Below are positions 1 through 5,635 of a DNA stretch of 5,635 bases, piece after piece (the first letter of the stretch is position 1; every line of letters starts with the position of its first letter). The stretch lies in contig CAMBSA010000153.1 in assembly GCA_945869935.1 (NCBI GenBank), positions 1-5,635 of the forward strand, in the 5' to 3' direction. The position numbers and the translations under genes were made by a program. The notes beneath the pieces are model-generated. The model was not told where the DNA came from and made no database searches. It worked only from the letters and a program-made list of their open reading frames with translations. This DNA is from Bordetella parapertussis (GTDB taxonomy: Bacteria > Pseudomonadota > Gammaproteobacteria > Burkholderiales > SG8-39).

Positions 1-990
1 CAGCGATTGATCGCAGCAGGTGCGTACGTATTCGGGAAGACGGTGAGCACCGAGTTCGCCTATATGTATGCCCCGCCCACGCGCAATCCATGGAATACCG
101 CGCATACCCCGGGCGGTTCATCCTCGGGTTCGGCGGCGGCGGTGGCCGCAGGGGTTCTGCCGGCTGCGATCGGAACGCAGACCAACGGGTCGGTGATCCG
201 CCCTGCCGCGTTCTGCGGCGTGGTGGGCTTCAAGCCCACCTATGACCTGATCTCGAGTGCGGGCGTGTTCCCCTTCTCCCACACGCTGGACACCGTGGGC
301 GTGTTCACACGCTCGGTTGCCGATGCGGCATTGCTTGCAAGCGTGCTGTGCGAGGGGGAGTCGGTGTCGACGGTCCCCGCGGCACGAACCACGCCGCCGC
401 GAATCGGCGTCATCCGGAACTATCCCTGGAATGAAGTGGAGCCCGAAGCGGGAACAAGCTTTGACGCCACGCTCGCCCGACTCGCTGACGCGGGCGCGTC
501 GGTTCGCGAGGTGACCCTGCCGCCCGCATTCACGGAGGCGAGGGATGCGCATCGCACGATCATGTTGTACGAGGCGGCAGCCCTGCATGCCGCGCTGCGT
601 GCCCGCGATGGCGCGAAGATGAGTGCCGTTCTGCGCGACGGCCTTGACGAGGGGCGTCGTATTTCGGCCGAGGCCTATCGCGCCGCGATCGCGATGAGAG
701 CCGCACTTTCCGAGCGCGCGGCCGACCTGTTTGAGGGCCTCGATGCAATCGCGAGTCCGCCTGCGCCCGGCGCTGCGCCGCGCGATCTCGGCGTCACCGG
801 CGATCCCAGCTTCTGCACGCTCTGGTCGCTCACCGGTTTTCCCTCGATCACCGTGCCGTCGGCGCTCGATGCGTCCGGGATGCCGCTTGGCCTGCAGCTT
901 GCTGCTCCCGCGGCGATGGACGACCAGTTGCTGGGTGTCGCCGCATGGTCCGAGGTGGTCATAGGATTCACGCATCGTCCGCCAGGCTGA
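1..990 (+). CDS. Amidase-signature family hydrolase, 5'-truncated by window edge
   Basis: Amidase-signature (AS) enzymes hydrolyse amide bonds with a Lys / cis-Ser / Ser triad; GatA of the Glu-tRNA(Gln) amidotransferase is a relative. The frame is open from base 1, so the TTG at 7 is probably an internal Leu and the true start lies upstream. Counting from base 1 (329 residues visible), the Gly/Ser-rich signature GGSSSGSAAAVAAG covers residues 38-51 and GTQTNGSVIRPAAFCG covers 58-73. Ser40 fits the cis-Ser and Ser64 the acylated nucleophile; their spacing of 24 is that of FAAH and GatA. The triad Lys would be upstream of the window. Family members are about 430-500 residues, so roughly 100-150 are missing. 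The C-terminal part (GFPSITVPS, GLQLAAPAAMDDQLL) is typical of the family and looks complete. There is no sign of a GatB or GatC partner here, so a stand-alone amidase is likelier than GatA. The substrate cannot be predicted. Asn62 stands where Gly is usual before Gly-Ser. Confidence 0.93.
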   Translation, partial: QRLIAAGAYVFGKTVSTEFAYMYAPPTRNPWNTAHTPGGSSSGSAAAVAAGVLPAAIGTQTNGSVIRPAAFCGVVGFKPTYDLISSAGVFPFSHTLDTVGVFTRSVADAALLASVLCEGESVSTVPAARTTPPRIGVIRNYPWNEVEPEAGTSFDATLARLADAGASVREVTLPPAFTEARDAHRTIMLYEAAALHAALRARDGAKMSAVLRDGLDEGRRISAEAYRAAIAMRAALSERAADLFEGLDAIASPPAPGAAPRDLGVTGDPSFCTLWSLTGFPSITVPSALDASGMPLGLQLAAPAAMDDQLLGVAAWSEVVIGFTHRPPG

Positions 991-1009
991 TGTGTCCGGC
1001 TAGCGCTGC

Positions 1010-1038
1010 TTGTGAGCGTCAGGTGGCGCGTCTATAGT
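1010..1038 (+). promoter_or_regulatory. Putative sigma70-type promoter for the diiron-GGT pair
   Basis: TTGTGA at 1010-1015 (4 of 6 to TTGACA) and TATAGT at 1033-1038 (5 of 6 to TATAAT) are separated by exactly 17 nt. Both lie in the non-coding gap after the amidase stop. Transcription would start near 1044-1046, giving a leader of about 50 nt before the ATG at 1097. No operator-like inverted repeat is obvious around it. The promoter is predicted from sequence only. Confidence 0.55.
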
Positions 1039-1085
1039 CGGCGGTAGGCGCGAATTCCGGCGACACACGGCATACCGAACAAGGC

Positions 1086-1090
1086 AGGAG
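1086..1090 (+). promoter_or_regulatory. Shine-Dalgarno of the diiron protein
   Basis: AGGAG lies 6 nt before the ATG at 1097 and fixes that start. It is the only textbook ribosome binding site in the window; the other starts rely on weak or absent sites. Confidence 0.75.
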
Positions 1091-1096
1091 AACATC

Positions 1097-2020
1097 ATGG
1101 GTAACGAACCCCGCATCGGCAGCATCCTCGATCTCGAGGAAAAGCGCTTTCCCCTCAATCTTCATCCGGTGCTTCCGGACATCCGCGCGCTCTGGGACCT
1201 GTCCAACAAGCTCGCCTGGGACCCGGCAACCGCAATCCCCTGGGACAAGTTCGACGCATCGAAGTACAGCAAGGAGCAGCTCGACGCCGCGCGCCTCTAC
1301 TGGAGCCGCCGTGCATGGACCGAGTACAGCGGCACGTCCGAAAGCCCGGCGGTGCTGCTGCGCCTGGTGATGGAGGAGGGGCGCGAAATCGACGCGCGCC
1401 TGTTCTGGGCGGTGCAGACGCTCGAGGAGACGCGTCATTGCATCGCGTCGTACCTGCTTGCGGAAAAATGCGGCGGCTACATGGACCGCCCGCCGAAGCA
1501 GCCGCCGAAGTCGACCCAGCACCGCGGCATTCGCGACAAGGCGCTGAATCCGGCCATCTCCTTCGAAGCCTTCGCCATTGCGCATATCTGCATAGGCGAA
1601 ACGGTGGCCGCGAAAATGTTCGAGGAGCGCTACAAGGCGGCAACCGATCCGGTTGCCAAGGAGCTTGTGCGGCTGATCCTGCGCGACGAGACCCGTCACA
1701 TCCAGTTCGGCTGGAAGTACATGGCGCACAAGGTCAAGACCTTCACGCCGGAACTGATCGCCGAGATGGAACGTGTCGCGATCGACGTGATCGAGAATTC
1801 CGAGCTGCAGGGCTATCACTGCATCTGGCTGGTGCCGAGCGAACACACCCAGCCGATGATCGATGCCAACAACATCACCGCGGCCGCCGGCCTCGGTGGT
1901 GCGTCGCCCGAGCGCGAGATGGCGGCGCTTCGCGAGAGCATCGCGGATATCCGTCGCGACATGGCGCCCTGGGGAATCAAGATCCCGATGTTCGACCATC
2001 CGGTGGTCGGACGGGTCTGA
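1097..2020 (+). CDS. Ferritin-like diiron-carboxylate protein, possible oxygenase
   Basis: This 307-residue soluble protein has no signal peptide or membrane segment. It appears to be a helical-bundle non-haem diiron protein. A full ligand set can be read: Glu76 (in RRAWTEYSG), Glu111-x-x-His114 (LEETRH), Glu168 (IGETVAAKMFEERY) and Glu198-x-x-His201 (RDETRHIQFGW). The spacings (35, 57 and 30 between successive glutamates) fit a four-helix ferritin-like fold. They resemble the arylamine N-oxygenase AurF (Glu101, Glu136, Glu196, Glu227), but the extra AurF His four residues before the last ExxH Glu is Ile194 here. An N-terminal extension (1-60, rich in Trp and Pro) and a C-terminal tail (about 240-307) flank the bundle. 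Likely chemistry is O2-dependent oxidation or oxygenation, but the substrate is unknown, and a ferroxidase or uncharacterised ferritin-like role is not excluded. The start is set by AGGAG 6 nt upstream. The stop lies 13 nt before the GGT-like gene, so the two are probably co-transcribed. Confidence 0.85.
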   Translation: MGNEPRIGSILDLEEKRFPLNLHPVLPDIRALWDLSNKLAWDPATAIPWDKFDASKYSKEQLDAARLYWSRRAWTEYSGTSESPAVLLRLVMEEGREIDARLFWAVQTLEETRHCIASYLLAEKCGGYMDRPPKQPPKSTQHRGIRDKALNPAISFEAFAIAHICIGETVAAKMFEERYKAATDPVAKELVRLILRDETRHIQFGWKYMAHKVKTFTPELIAEMERVAIDVIENSELQGYHCIWLVPSEHTQPMIDANNITAAAGLGGASPEREMAALRESIADIRRDMAPWGIKIPMFDHPVVGRV

Positions 2021-2033
2021 CACGGCGCACGCG

Positions 2034-3551
2034 ATGAGTCGGCCGCCGGAGTTGCTCGAGGGGCGGCGTTTTGCGGTGGCGGCGGGGCATCCCGCAGCGG
2101 CCCAGGCCGCGGCCTCCATTGCGGAGCGCGGCGGCAGCCTTGCAGATTCGGCGATTGCCGCCTCGGCGGTGCTATGCGTGGCGCTGCCGCATGCGACCTC
2201 GCTCGGAGGTGATTTTCTCGCCCTGATCCGTGCGGAAGACGGATCGATCGAAGGGCTGGACGCGGCGGGTGTCGCACCTGCAGCAGTCGATCGTGTGAAA
2301 TTCGACGCGATCCCGAAGAAGGGCCCGCGAGCTTCGGTCGTGCCAGGCATTGTCCGCGGCTGGGCGATGCTGCATGCGAGGCAGGGCCGGCTCGATTGGG
2401 CGAGCCTGTTCGAACCGGCGATCCGCCTGGCCTCCGACGGTCTGCCGTTGTCGGCATCGGTGCATGAATTCATCGTCGAGGAACGCGCGGCGCTTGGAGC
2501 CGATGCGGGTTGCCGAGAACGCTTTCTGCCCGCCGGCGAACCGCTTGCCGCCGGCAGCCTGCTTGTGCAGACGGCACTTGCACGTACGCTCGCAGCCGTT
2601 GCGTCCGGTGGAGAAGCGGCGTTCTACGACGGCGATATCGGGCGCGCCCTGTGCGGGTACATCGGTGCAAACGGGGGGCTCCTGACACAGGATGATTTGC
2701 GGAGCTACGTTGCGCGCCCTGTGGTGCCGATCGAGGGCACCTATCGCGGAGCGCGATGTACGGTGATGCCACCGAGTTCCTATGGCCTTCTGCTCCTTCT
2801 GCAACTGGCGGGGCTTGAAAGCGCGCAGGGTGATGCAATCGCACGTGACGCAGCATTGCGATTTGGGCTCCAGCGCAGGGCGATGCGCGCCGCGTTCGCC
2901 GCGGGGCGGCCGCTGCTTGCCGATGGCCTTGACGCGGCGGCACGAAGACAGCTTGCCGGGTTGCGCGAGCAGGTGCGCATTGAATCCGGCCGTTCCGACG
3001 AGTCGGTGCCGCGCGAATCGCAAGGCGGCACCGCCTGCGTCGCTCTCGCCGATGCGCAGGGCAATGCAATAACGTTGGTGCAGAGCGTGTTCAATCCCTT
3101 CGGTGCGGCGGTGCTGGATCCGGCCACAGGCATCCTGATGAACAACCGCCTGTCGGGATTCGATCTCGAGCCCATGAGTGCCAATCATGTTCGTGCGGGT
3201 CGCCGGCCGGCGCATACGCTTTGCCCGGTGATGCTCTCCGATGCGGATGGTCGGCTGGTCGCGTTCGCCTCGCCCGGCGGCATAAGCCAGACGGTGACCG
3301 GCACGCAATTCGTCTGCAATCTTGTCGATCGCGGTATGGATCTCGCAGCGGCGATCGGCGAACCGCGCTGGTCGCTGTCCCGATCGCGGGAAGTGCTCGT
3401 CGAGCCGGATTTCGCGCCGGGCACGGACGGCGCACGCACAGTACACGACCCCTATGCCTTCGGATCGATCAAGGCGGTGAGCCGCTCGCCGGACGGGAGT
3501 TTGAAAGCGGCAGCGGACACGCGTCGCAGTGCAGCGGCCCTCGCGCTTTGA
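2034..3551 (+). CDS. Gamma-glutamyltransferase-family Ntn-hydrolase, atypical
   Basis: GGT-fold proteins are made as one chain that cleaves itself before a Thr, which becomes the N-terminal nucleophile of the small subunit. I start at ATG 2034 (505 residues) because the conserved block FAVAAGHPAAAQAA begins at residue 13. An in-frame start at 1863 would add 57 unrelated residues inside the diiron gene. The large-subunit part includes residues 55-66 (TSLGGDFLALIR) and VVPGIVRGW (102-110). Thr333 in GGTACVALAD is the predicted nucleophile, followed by GNAIT, FGAAV, GILMNN and SPGG (413-416). There is no signal peptide, so it is probably cytoplasmic, unlike periplasmic E. coli Ggt. Aligned from memory with E. 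coli Ggt, residues that hold the glutamate alpha groups are changed: Arg114 to Ala78, Asn411 to Phe353, Gln430 to Arg372, Asp433 to Gly375. The Ser462-Ser463 pair becomes His394-Thr395, and the lid loop is about 10 residues shorter. The substrate is therefore probably not a plain gamma-glutamyl peptide. No good Shine-Dalgarno is visible, which suggests coupling to the upstream gene. Confidence 0.9.
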   Translation: MSRPPELLEGRRFAVAAGHPAAAQAAASIAERGGSLADSAIAASAVLCVALPHATSLGGDFLALIRAEDGSIEGLDAAGVAPAAVDRVKFDAIPKKGPRASVVPGIVRGWAMLHARQGRLDWASLFEPAIRLASDGLPLSASVHEFIVEERAALGADAGCRERFLPAGEPLAAGSLLVQTALARTLAAVASGGEAAFYDGDIGRALCGYIGANGGLLTQDDLRSYVARPVVPIEGTYRGARCTVMPPSSYGLLLLLQLAGLESAQGDAIARDAALRFGLQRRAMRAAFAAGRPLLADGLDAAARRQLAGLREQVRIESGRSDESVPRESQGGTACVALADAQGNAITLVQSVFNPFGAAVLDPATGILMNNRLSGFDLEPMSANHVRAGRRPAHTLCPVMLSDADGRLVAFASPGGISQTVTGTQFVCNLVDRGMDLAAAIGEPRWSLSRSREVLVEPDFAPGTDGARTVHDPYAFGSIKAVSRSPDGSLKAAADTRRSAAALAL

Positions 3552-3585
3552 TGCCGGGCCCGGGACTGTGCGCGGACCTGTGTGC

Positions 3586-3605
3586 GGTGGCGCAATCACG
3601 CCGCC
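3586..3605 (+). other. Small GC-rich stem-loop in the GGT/NTF2 gap
   Basis: GGTGGCG (3586-3592) can pair with CGCCGCC (3599-3605) across a 6-nt loop, giving 7 bp with one G-U pair. No T-run follows, so it is not a convincing intrinsic terminator. A perfect palindrome, CCGGGCCCGG, sits at 3554-3563, just after the GGT stop. Either could be chance in such GC-rich DNA. Confidence 0.2.
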
Positions 3606-3627
3606 TTCGCTACCATTCGTCCCGATC

Positions 3628-4053
3628 ATGAAAACCAAGATATTTCCCACGCCGCAGGACTGCGAAGCCGCCTTTTACGAAGCGCTCGAGACGAACAACC
3701 TCGAGGCGATGATGGAAGTGTGGGCGGAGGACGAGGAGATCGTCTGCGTGCACCCCGGAGGTCCGCGCCTTGCGGGCTACGAACAGGTTCGCGCAAGCTG
3801 GGCTGCGATCTGCGCCTCGGGGCAGCGGCTCAAGGTGCAGATTACGCAGCCGGTGATCACGCAGAGCATGATGTCCTCGGTGCATAGCGTGCACGAAACA
3901 TTGTCTCTCTCGAGCGACCCAAAGTATTCACAGACCGTGGTCGCCACGAACGTCTACATGCGTACCGCAAACGGCTGGCGGATGATCGTGCATCACGCGG
4001 CGCCGGCGCCTGAACTTCCGCGTTCGAGCGATACGCCCATGATCCTGCATTGA
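3628..4053 (+). CDS. NTF2-like / SnoaL-type small protein
   Basis: This 141-residue protein has the cone-shaped NTF2-like pattern. An N-terminal helix (about 8-33, DCEAAFYEALETNNLEAMME) is followed by a strand with the family hallmark VHPGG at 41-45. Then come RLAGYEQVRASWAAI (47-61) and later beta strands ending in NGWRMIVHHAAPAP (115-128). The length is normal for the single-domain family annotated as nuclear transport factor 2 or SnoaL-like. Such folds serve as small isomerases, hydrolases or ligand-binding proteins. None of the conserved residues fixes a reaction, so I give no enzyme name. I chose ATG 3628 over an upstream in-frame start at 3529, which lies inside the GGT gene and adds 33 residues outside the fold. 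No Shine-Dalgarno precedes ATG 3628. The stop overlaps the start of the hydrolase, so the two are probably made together. Confidence 0.85.
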   Translation: MKTKIFPTPQDCEAAFYEALETNNLEAMMEVWAEDEEIVCVHPGGPRLAGYEQVRASWAAICASGQRLKVQITQPVITQSMMSSVHSVHETLSLSSDPKYSQTVVATNVYMRTANGWRMIVHHAAPAPELPRSSDTPMILH

Positions 4054-5030
4054 GCAGGCACGCCTCGTACCGTCCGCCGTGGTGGTTGCCCGGCGGCCAC
4101 CTTCAGACAATTCATGCCTCGCTCGCCGCGCAGCCGCGGGCGGTGCCGCATTACCGGCGCACGCGATGGGAGTCGCCCGACGGCGATTTTGTCGATATCG
4201 ACTGGATCGAAGGCGATGCGAATGCCCCTCTGCTTGTCCTGTTTCACGGACTGGAGGGCGGATCGCGCAGTCACTATGCGCGCGCGCTCATGCATGTGGC
4301 TTCGGTTCGCGGCTGGCGTGGCGCGGTCGCGCATTTTCGCGGCTGTTCGGGCGAGCCAAACCGCCTGCCGCGTGCCTATCACTCGGGCGACACCACCGAG
4401 GCTGCATGGATGCTCGCGCGATTCCACGAGGCGGCGGGCGCTGCACCCTTGCTTGCGGTCGGGGTGTCGCTCGGCGGCAATGTCCTCCTCAAGTGGGCGG
4501 GGGAGCAGGGCGAGGCCGCACGCGGGGTGATTGCCGCGGCGGTGGCGGTATCGCCGCCTGTGGACCTGCGTTCCTGCGGGGAAAAGCTCGCCCTCGGTTT
4601 CAACCGCGTCTATACGCGGATGTTCCTCTCCACCATGAAGGCAAAAGGCGAGGAAAAGGCGGCGCGCTTTCCCGGAAGTTTCGACCTTGAAGCAATGCGC
4701 CGTTCCACCACGCTTCGCGAGTACGACGACGTGGTCACCGCGCCCCTGCACGGCTATCTCGATTGCGACGATTACTGGGCGCGGGCGAGCTCGCGTCCGT
4801 TCCTTGAAGGCATTCGTGTTCCGACGCTGCTGCTGTCGGCGCGCAACGACCCATTTCTCGGTGCCGAGTGCTTTCCTGGCCCAGAGGACGTCTCTGATCG
4901 TGTAGCCCTTGAATACACGCGCCACGGCGGGCATGTGGGTTTCGTCGGCGGGCGCTTTCCGGGACGGCTCGACTGGCTGCCCGGTCGTATAATCCGCTAC
5001 TTCAGCGATACGGTTCACGGTCTCGCGTGA
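4050..5030 (+). CDS. YheT-family alpha/beta hydrolase
   Basis: This is a 326-residue serine hydrolase of the YheT/EMB8-like group, a family of largely undefined substrate with esterase or lipase-like activity. The family N-terminal motif PPWWLPGGHLQTIHASL is at 9-25. The oxyanion region LFHGLEGGSRSHYARAL is at 64-80 and HFRGCSGEPNRLPRAYHSGDT is at 95-115. The nucleophile elbow GVSLGGN (138-144) contains Ser140. Asp267 in SARNDPF and His295 in HGGHVGF complete a normal Ser-Asp-His triad. Length is usual for the family and there is no signal peptide. The start is TTG at 4050, whose bases overlap the previous stop (TTGA, 4050-4053). The family motif begins at residue 9, so the start cannot be much further downstream, and I see no ATG, GTG or TTG that would serve better. 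The overlap suggests translational coupling to the NTF2-like gene. Whether that protein works with the hydrolase is unknown. Confidence 0.92.
   Translation: MSRHASYRPPWWLPGGHLQTIHASLAAQPRAVPHYRRTRWESPDGDFVDIDWIEGDANAPLLVLFHGLEGGSRSHYARALMHVASVRGWRGAVAHFRGCSGEPNRLPRAYHSGDTTEAAWMLARFHEAAGAAPLLAVGVSLGGNVLLKWAGEQGEAARGVIAAAVAVSPPVDLRSCGEKLALGFNRVYTRMFLSTMKAKGEEKAARFPGSFDLEAMRRSTTLREYDDVVTAPLHGYLDCDDYWARASSRPFLEGIRVPTLLLSARNDPFLGAECFPGPEDVSDRVALEYTRHGGHVGFVGGRFPGRLDWLPGRIIRYFSDTVHGLA
4988..4993 (+). promoter_or_regulatory. Putative -10 box for the phosphomannomutase gene
   Basis: A perfect TATAAT sits within the last codons of the hydrolase gene. It would start transcription near 5000, giving a leader of about 90 nt before ATG 5091. 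No good -35 lies 16-18 nt upstream: the candidate hexamers there are GC-rich, and TCGACT at 4969-4974 is too close. There is no TGn extension either. AT-rich hexamers are rare in this GC-rich window, which is the main reason to note it. Confidence 0.35.
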
Positions 5031-5090
5031 CCGCGCTGGCGTACGCCGCACCCCATCCTTCCGTCCTTCGCAATTTCTTCGCACACGTCC

Positions 5091-5635
5091 ATGACACAAC
5101 CCGCAGCAGAAATTTTCAAGGCCTATGACATCCGCGGGATCGTCGACAAGACGCTCACCGAGGACACGGTGCGCCTGGTCGGGCGCGCGCTCGGTTCGTA
5201 TGCGCGCGAGCGCGGCCGGGCGTCATTCGCGGTGGGCCGCGACGGACGGCTCTCGGGGCCGCGTCTGTCCGCCGCTCTGATCGAGGGTCTTCGTTCGGCC
5301 GGTGCGGATGTCGTGGACATCGGCGTGGGGGCGACGCCGATTGCCTACTTCGCCGCGAACCAGCTCGGTTGCGGCAGTGCGGTGGCAGTCACCGGCAGCC
5401 ACAACCCGCCCGACTACAACGGACTCAAGATGGTGGTGGAGGGCGTGACGCTCTCGGGCGAGGATATCCAGGACCTTCGCAGGCGCATCGAAGAGGGCCG
5501 GTTCGCATCGGGCAGTGGCAGCCTGCGCACGGAGAACGTGATCGAGGCGTATCTCGCGCGCATCGTGGGCGACATACGCCTCGCTCGTTCGATGAAAATC
5601 GCGATCGACTGCGGCAACGGCGTGGCCGGTGCCAC
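5091..5635 (+). CDS. algC: Phosphomannomutase/phosphoglucomutase, AlgC-type, 3'-truncated
   Basis: The enzyme interconverts hexose 6-phosphate and 1-phosphate (mannose or glucose) in the cytoplasm, supplying GDP-mannose and UDP-glucose precursors for exopolysaccharide and LPS. The first 181 codons are visible of the roughly 455-465 usual. Domain 1 starts with IFKAYDIRGIVDKTL (8-22), then VGRDGRLSGPRL (48-59). The active-site loop TGSHNPPDYNGLKM (101-114) contains the phosphoserine, Ser103, equivalent to Ser108 of Pseudomonas AlgC. KIAIDCGNGVAGA near the right edge opens domain 2. The order and wording of these motifs match the bifunctional AlgC type rather than the GlmM phosphoglucosamine mutase type. 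The start is ATG 5091; no Shine-Dalgarno is apparent in the pyrimidine-rich 30 nt before it. The gene lies 60 nt after the hydrolase stop and may have its own promoter around 4988. The symbol could equally be manB or pgm in some genomes. Confidence 0.93.
   Translation, partial: MTQPAAEIFKAYDIRGIVDKTLTEDTVRLVGRALGSYARERGRASFAVGRDGRLSGPRLSAALIEGLRSAGADVVDIGVGATPIAYFAANQLGCGSAVAVTGSHNPPDYNGLKMVVEGVTLSGEDIQDLRRRIEEGRFASGSGSLRTENVIEAYLARIVGDIRLARSMKIAIDCGNGVAGA

Noticed and set aside
1..990. Amidase as GatA of the tRNA-dependent amidotransferase
   Set aside because: No gatB or gatC lies downstream, and the signature variant (GGSSSGS, GTQTNGSVIRPAAFCG) is more like stand-alone amidases. The upstream side is not visible, so this is not absolute.
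1863..2033. Longer N-terminus for the GGT-like protein starting inside the diiron gene
   Set aside because: The 57 extra residues are Arg/Pro/Ser-rich with no signal-peptide character, and they overlap most of the diiron C-terminus. The GGT core motif begins 13 residues after ATG 2034.
1019..2473. Long minus-strand open frame of 484 codons opposite the diiron and GGT-like genes
   Set aside because: The translation has the low-complexity Arg/Ala/Pro/His-rich look of an antisense shadow in GC-rich DNA, shows no family motif, and opposes two genes with clear catalytic residues.
3586..3605. Stem-loop as a rho-independent terminator after the GGT-like gene
   Set aside because: The stem is only 7 bp with a G-U pair and is followed by TTCGCTACC, not a T-run.
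2172..3650. Minus-strand open frame of 492 codons opposite the GGT-like gene
   Set aside because: It mirrors the codon bias of the real gene, has no recognisable domain and no ribosome site, and the plus-strand gene is well supported.
3993..5099. Minus-strand open frame of 368 codons opposite the YheT hydrolase
   Set aside because: Same shadow character; the plus strand carries a full Ser-Asp-His triad and the family N-terminal motif.

Overview
The window is about 5.6 kb of GC-rich DNA (I judge roughly 65% by eye). It is packed tightly with genes, all on the plus strand. The strongest taxonomic hint is the 3' gene, which follows the AlgC-type phosphomannomutase/phosphoglucomutase almost motif for motif. 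Together with a YheT-type hydrolase and the base composition, this suggests a proteobacterium, most likely betaproteobacterial. The lineage is an inference; no rRNA or other marker gene is present.

Layout: (1) 1-990, the 3' three quarters of an amidase-signature hydrolase whose start lies outside the window. (2) 991-1096, an intergenic gap with a good sigma70-like promoter (TTGTGA-N17-TATAGT) and a clear Shine-Dalgarno. (3) 1097-2020, a ferritin-like diiron protein with a complete E / ExxH / E / ExxH ligand set. (4) 2034-3551, only 13 nt downstream, a gamma-glutamyltransferase-fold Ntn-hydrolase that keeps its catalytic Thr but has lost the classical glutamate-binding residues. (5) 3628-4053, a small NTF2/SnoaL-like protein. 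(6) 4050-5030, a YheT-family alpha/beta hydrolase whose TTG start overlaps the previous stop (TTGA). (7) 5091-5635, the N-terminal third of a phosphomannomutase/phosphoglucomutase, cut by the window edge, with a TATAAT box inside the end of the preceding gene.

Functional reading: genes 3 and 4 look like a two-gene transcription unit, and 5 and 6 like a translationally coupled pair. The amidase, the diiron protein and the GGT-like hydrolase could all act on C-N or amine/amide chemistry, so a small amine/amide-processing cassette is possible. This rests on context only. The last three genes look like ordinary chromosomal genes. I see no mobile elements, CRISPR arrays, tRNAs, rRNAs or convincing intrinsic terminators. 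No stretch of 300 bases lacks a gene; the longest gap is 106 nt.
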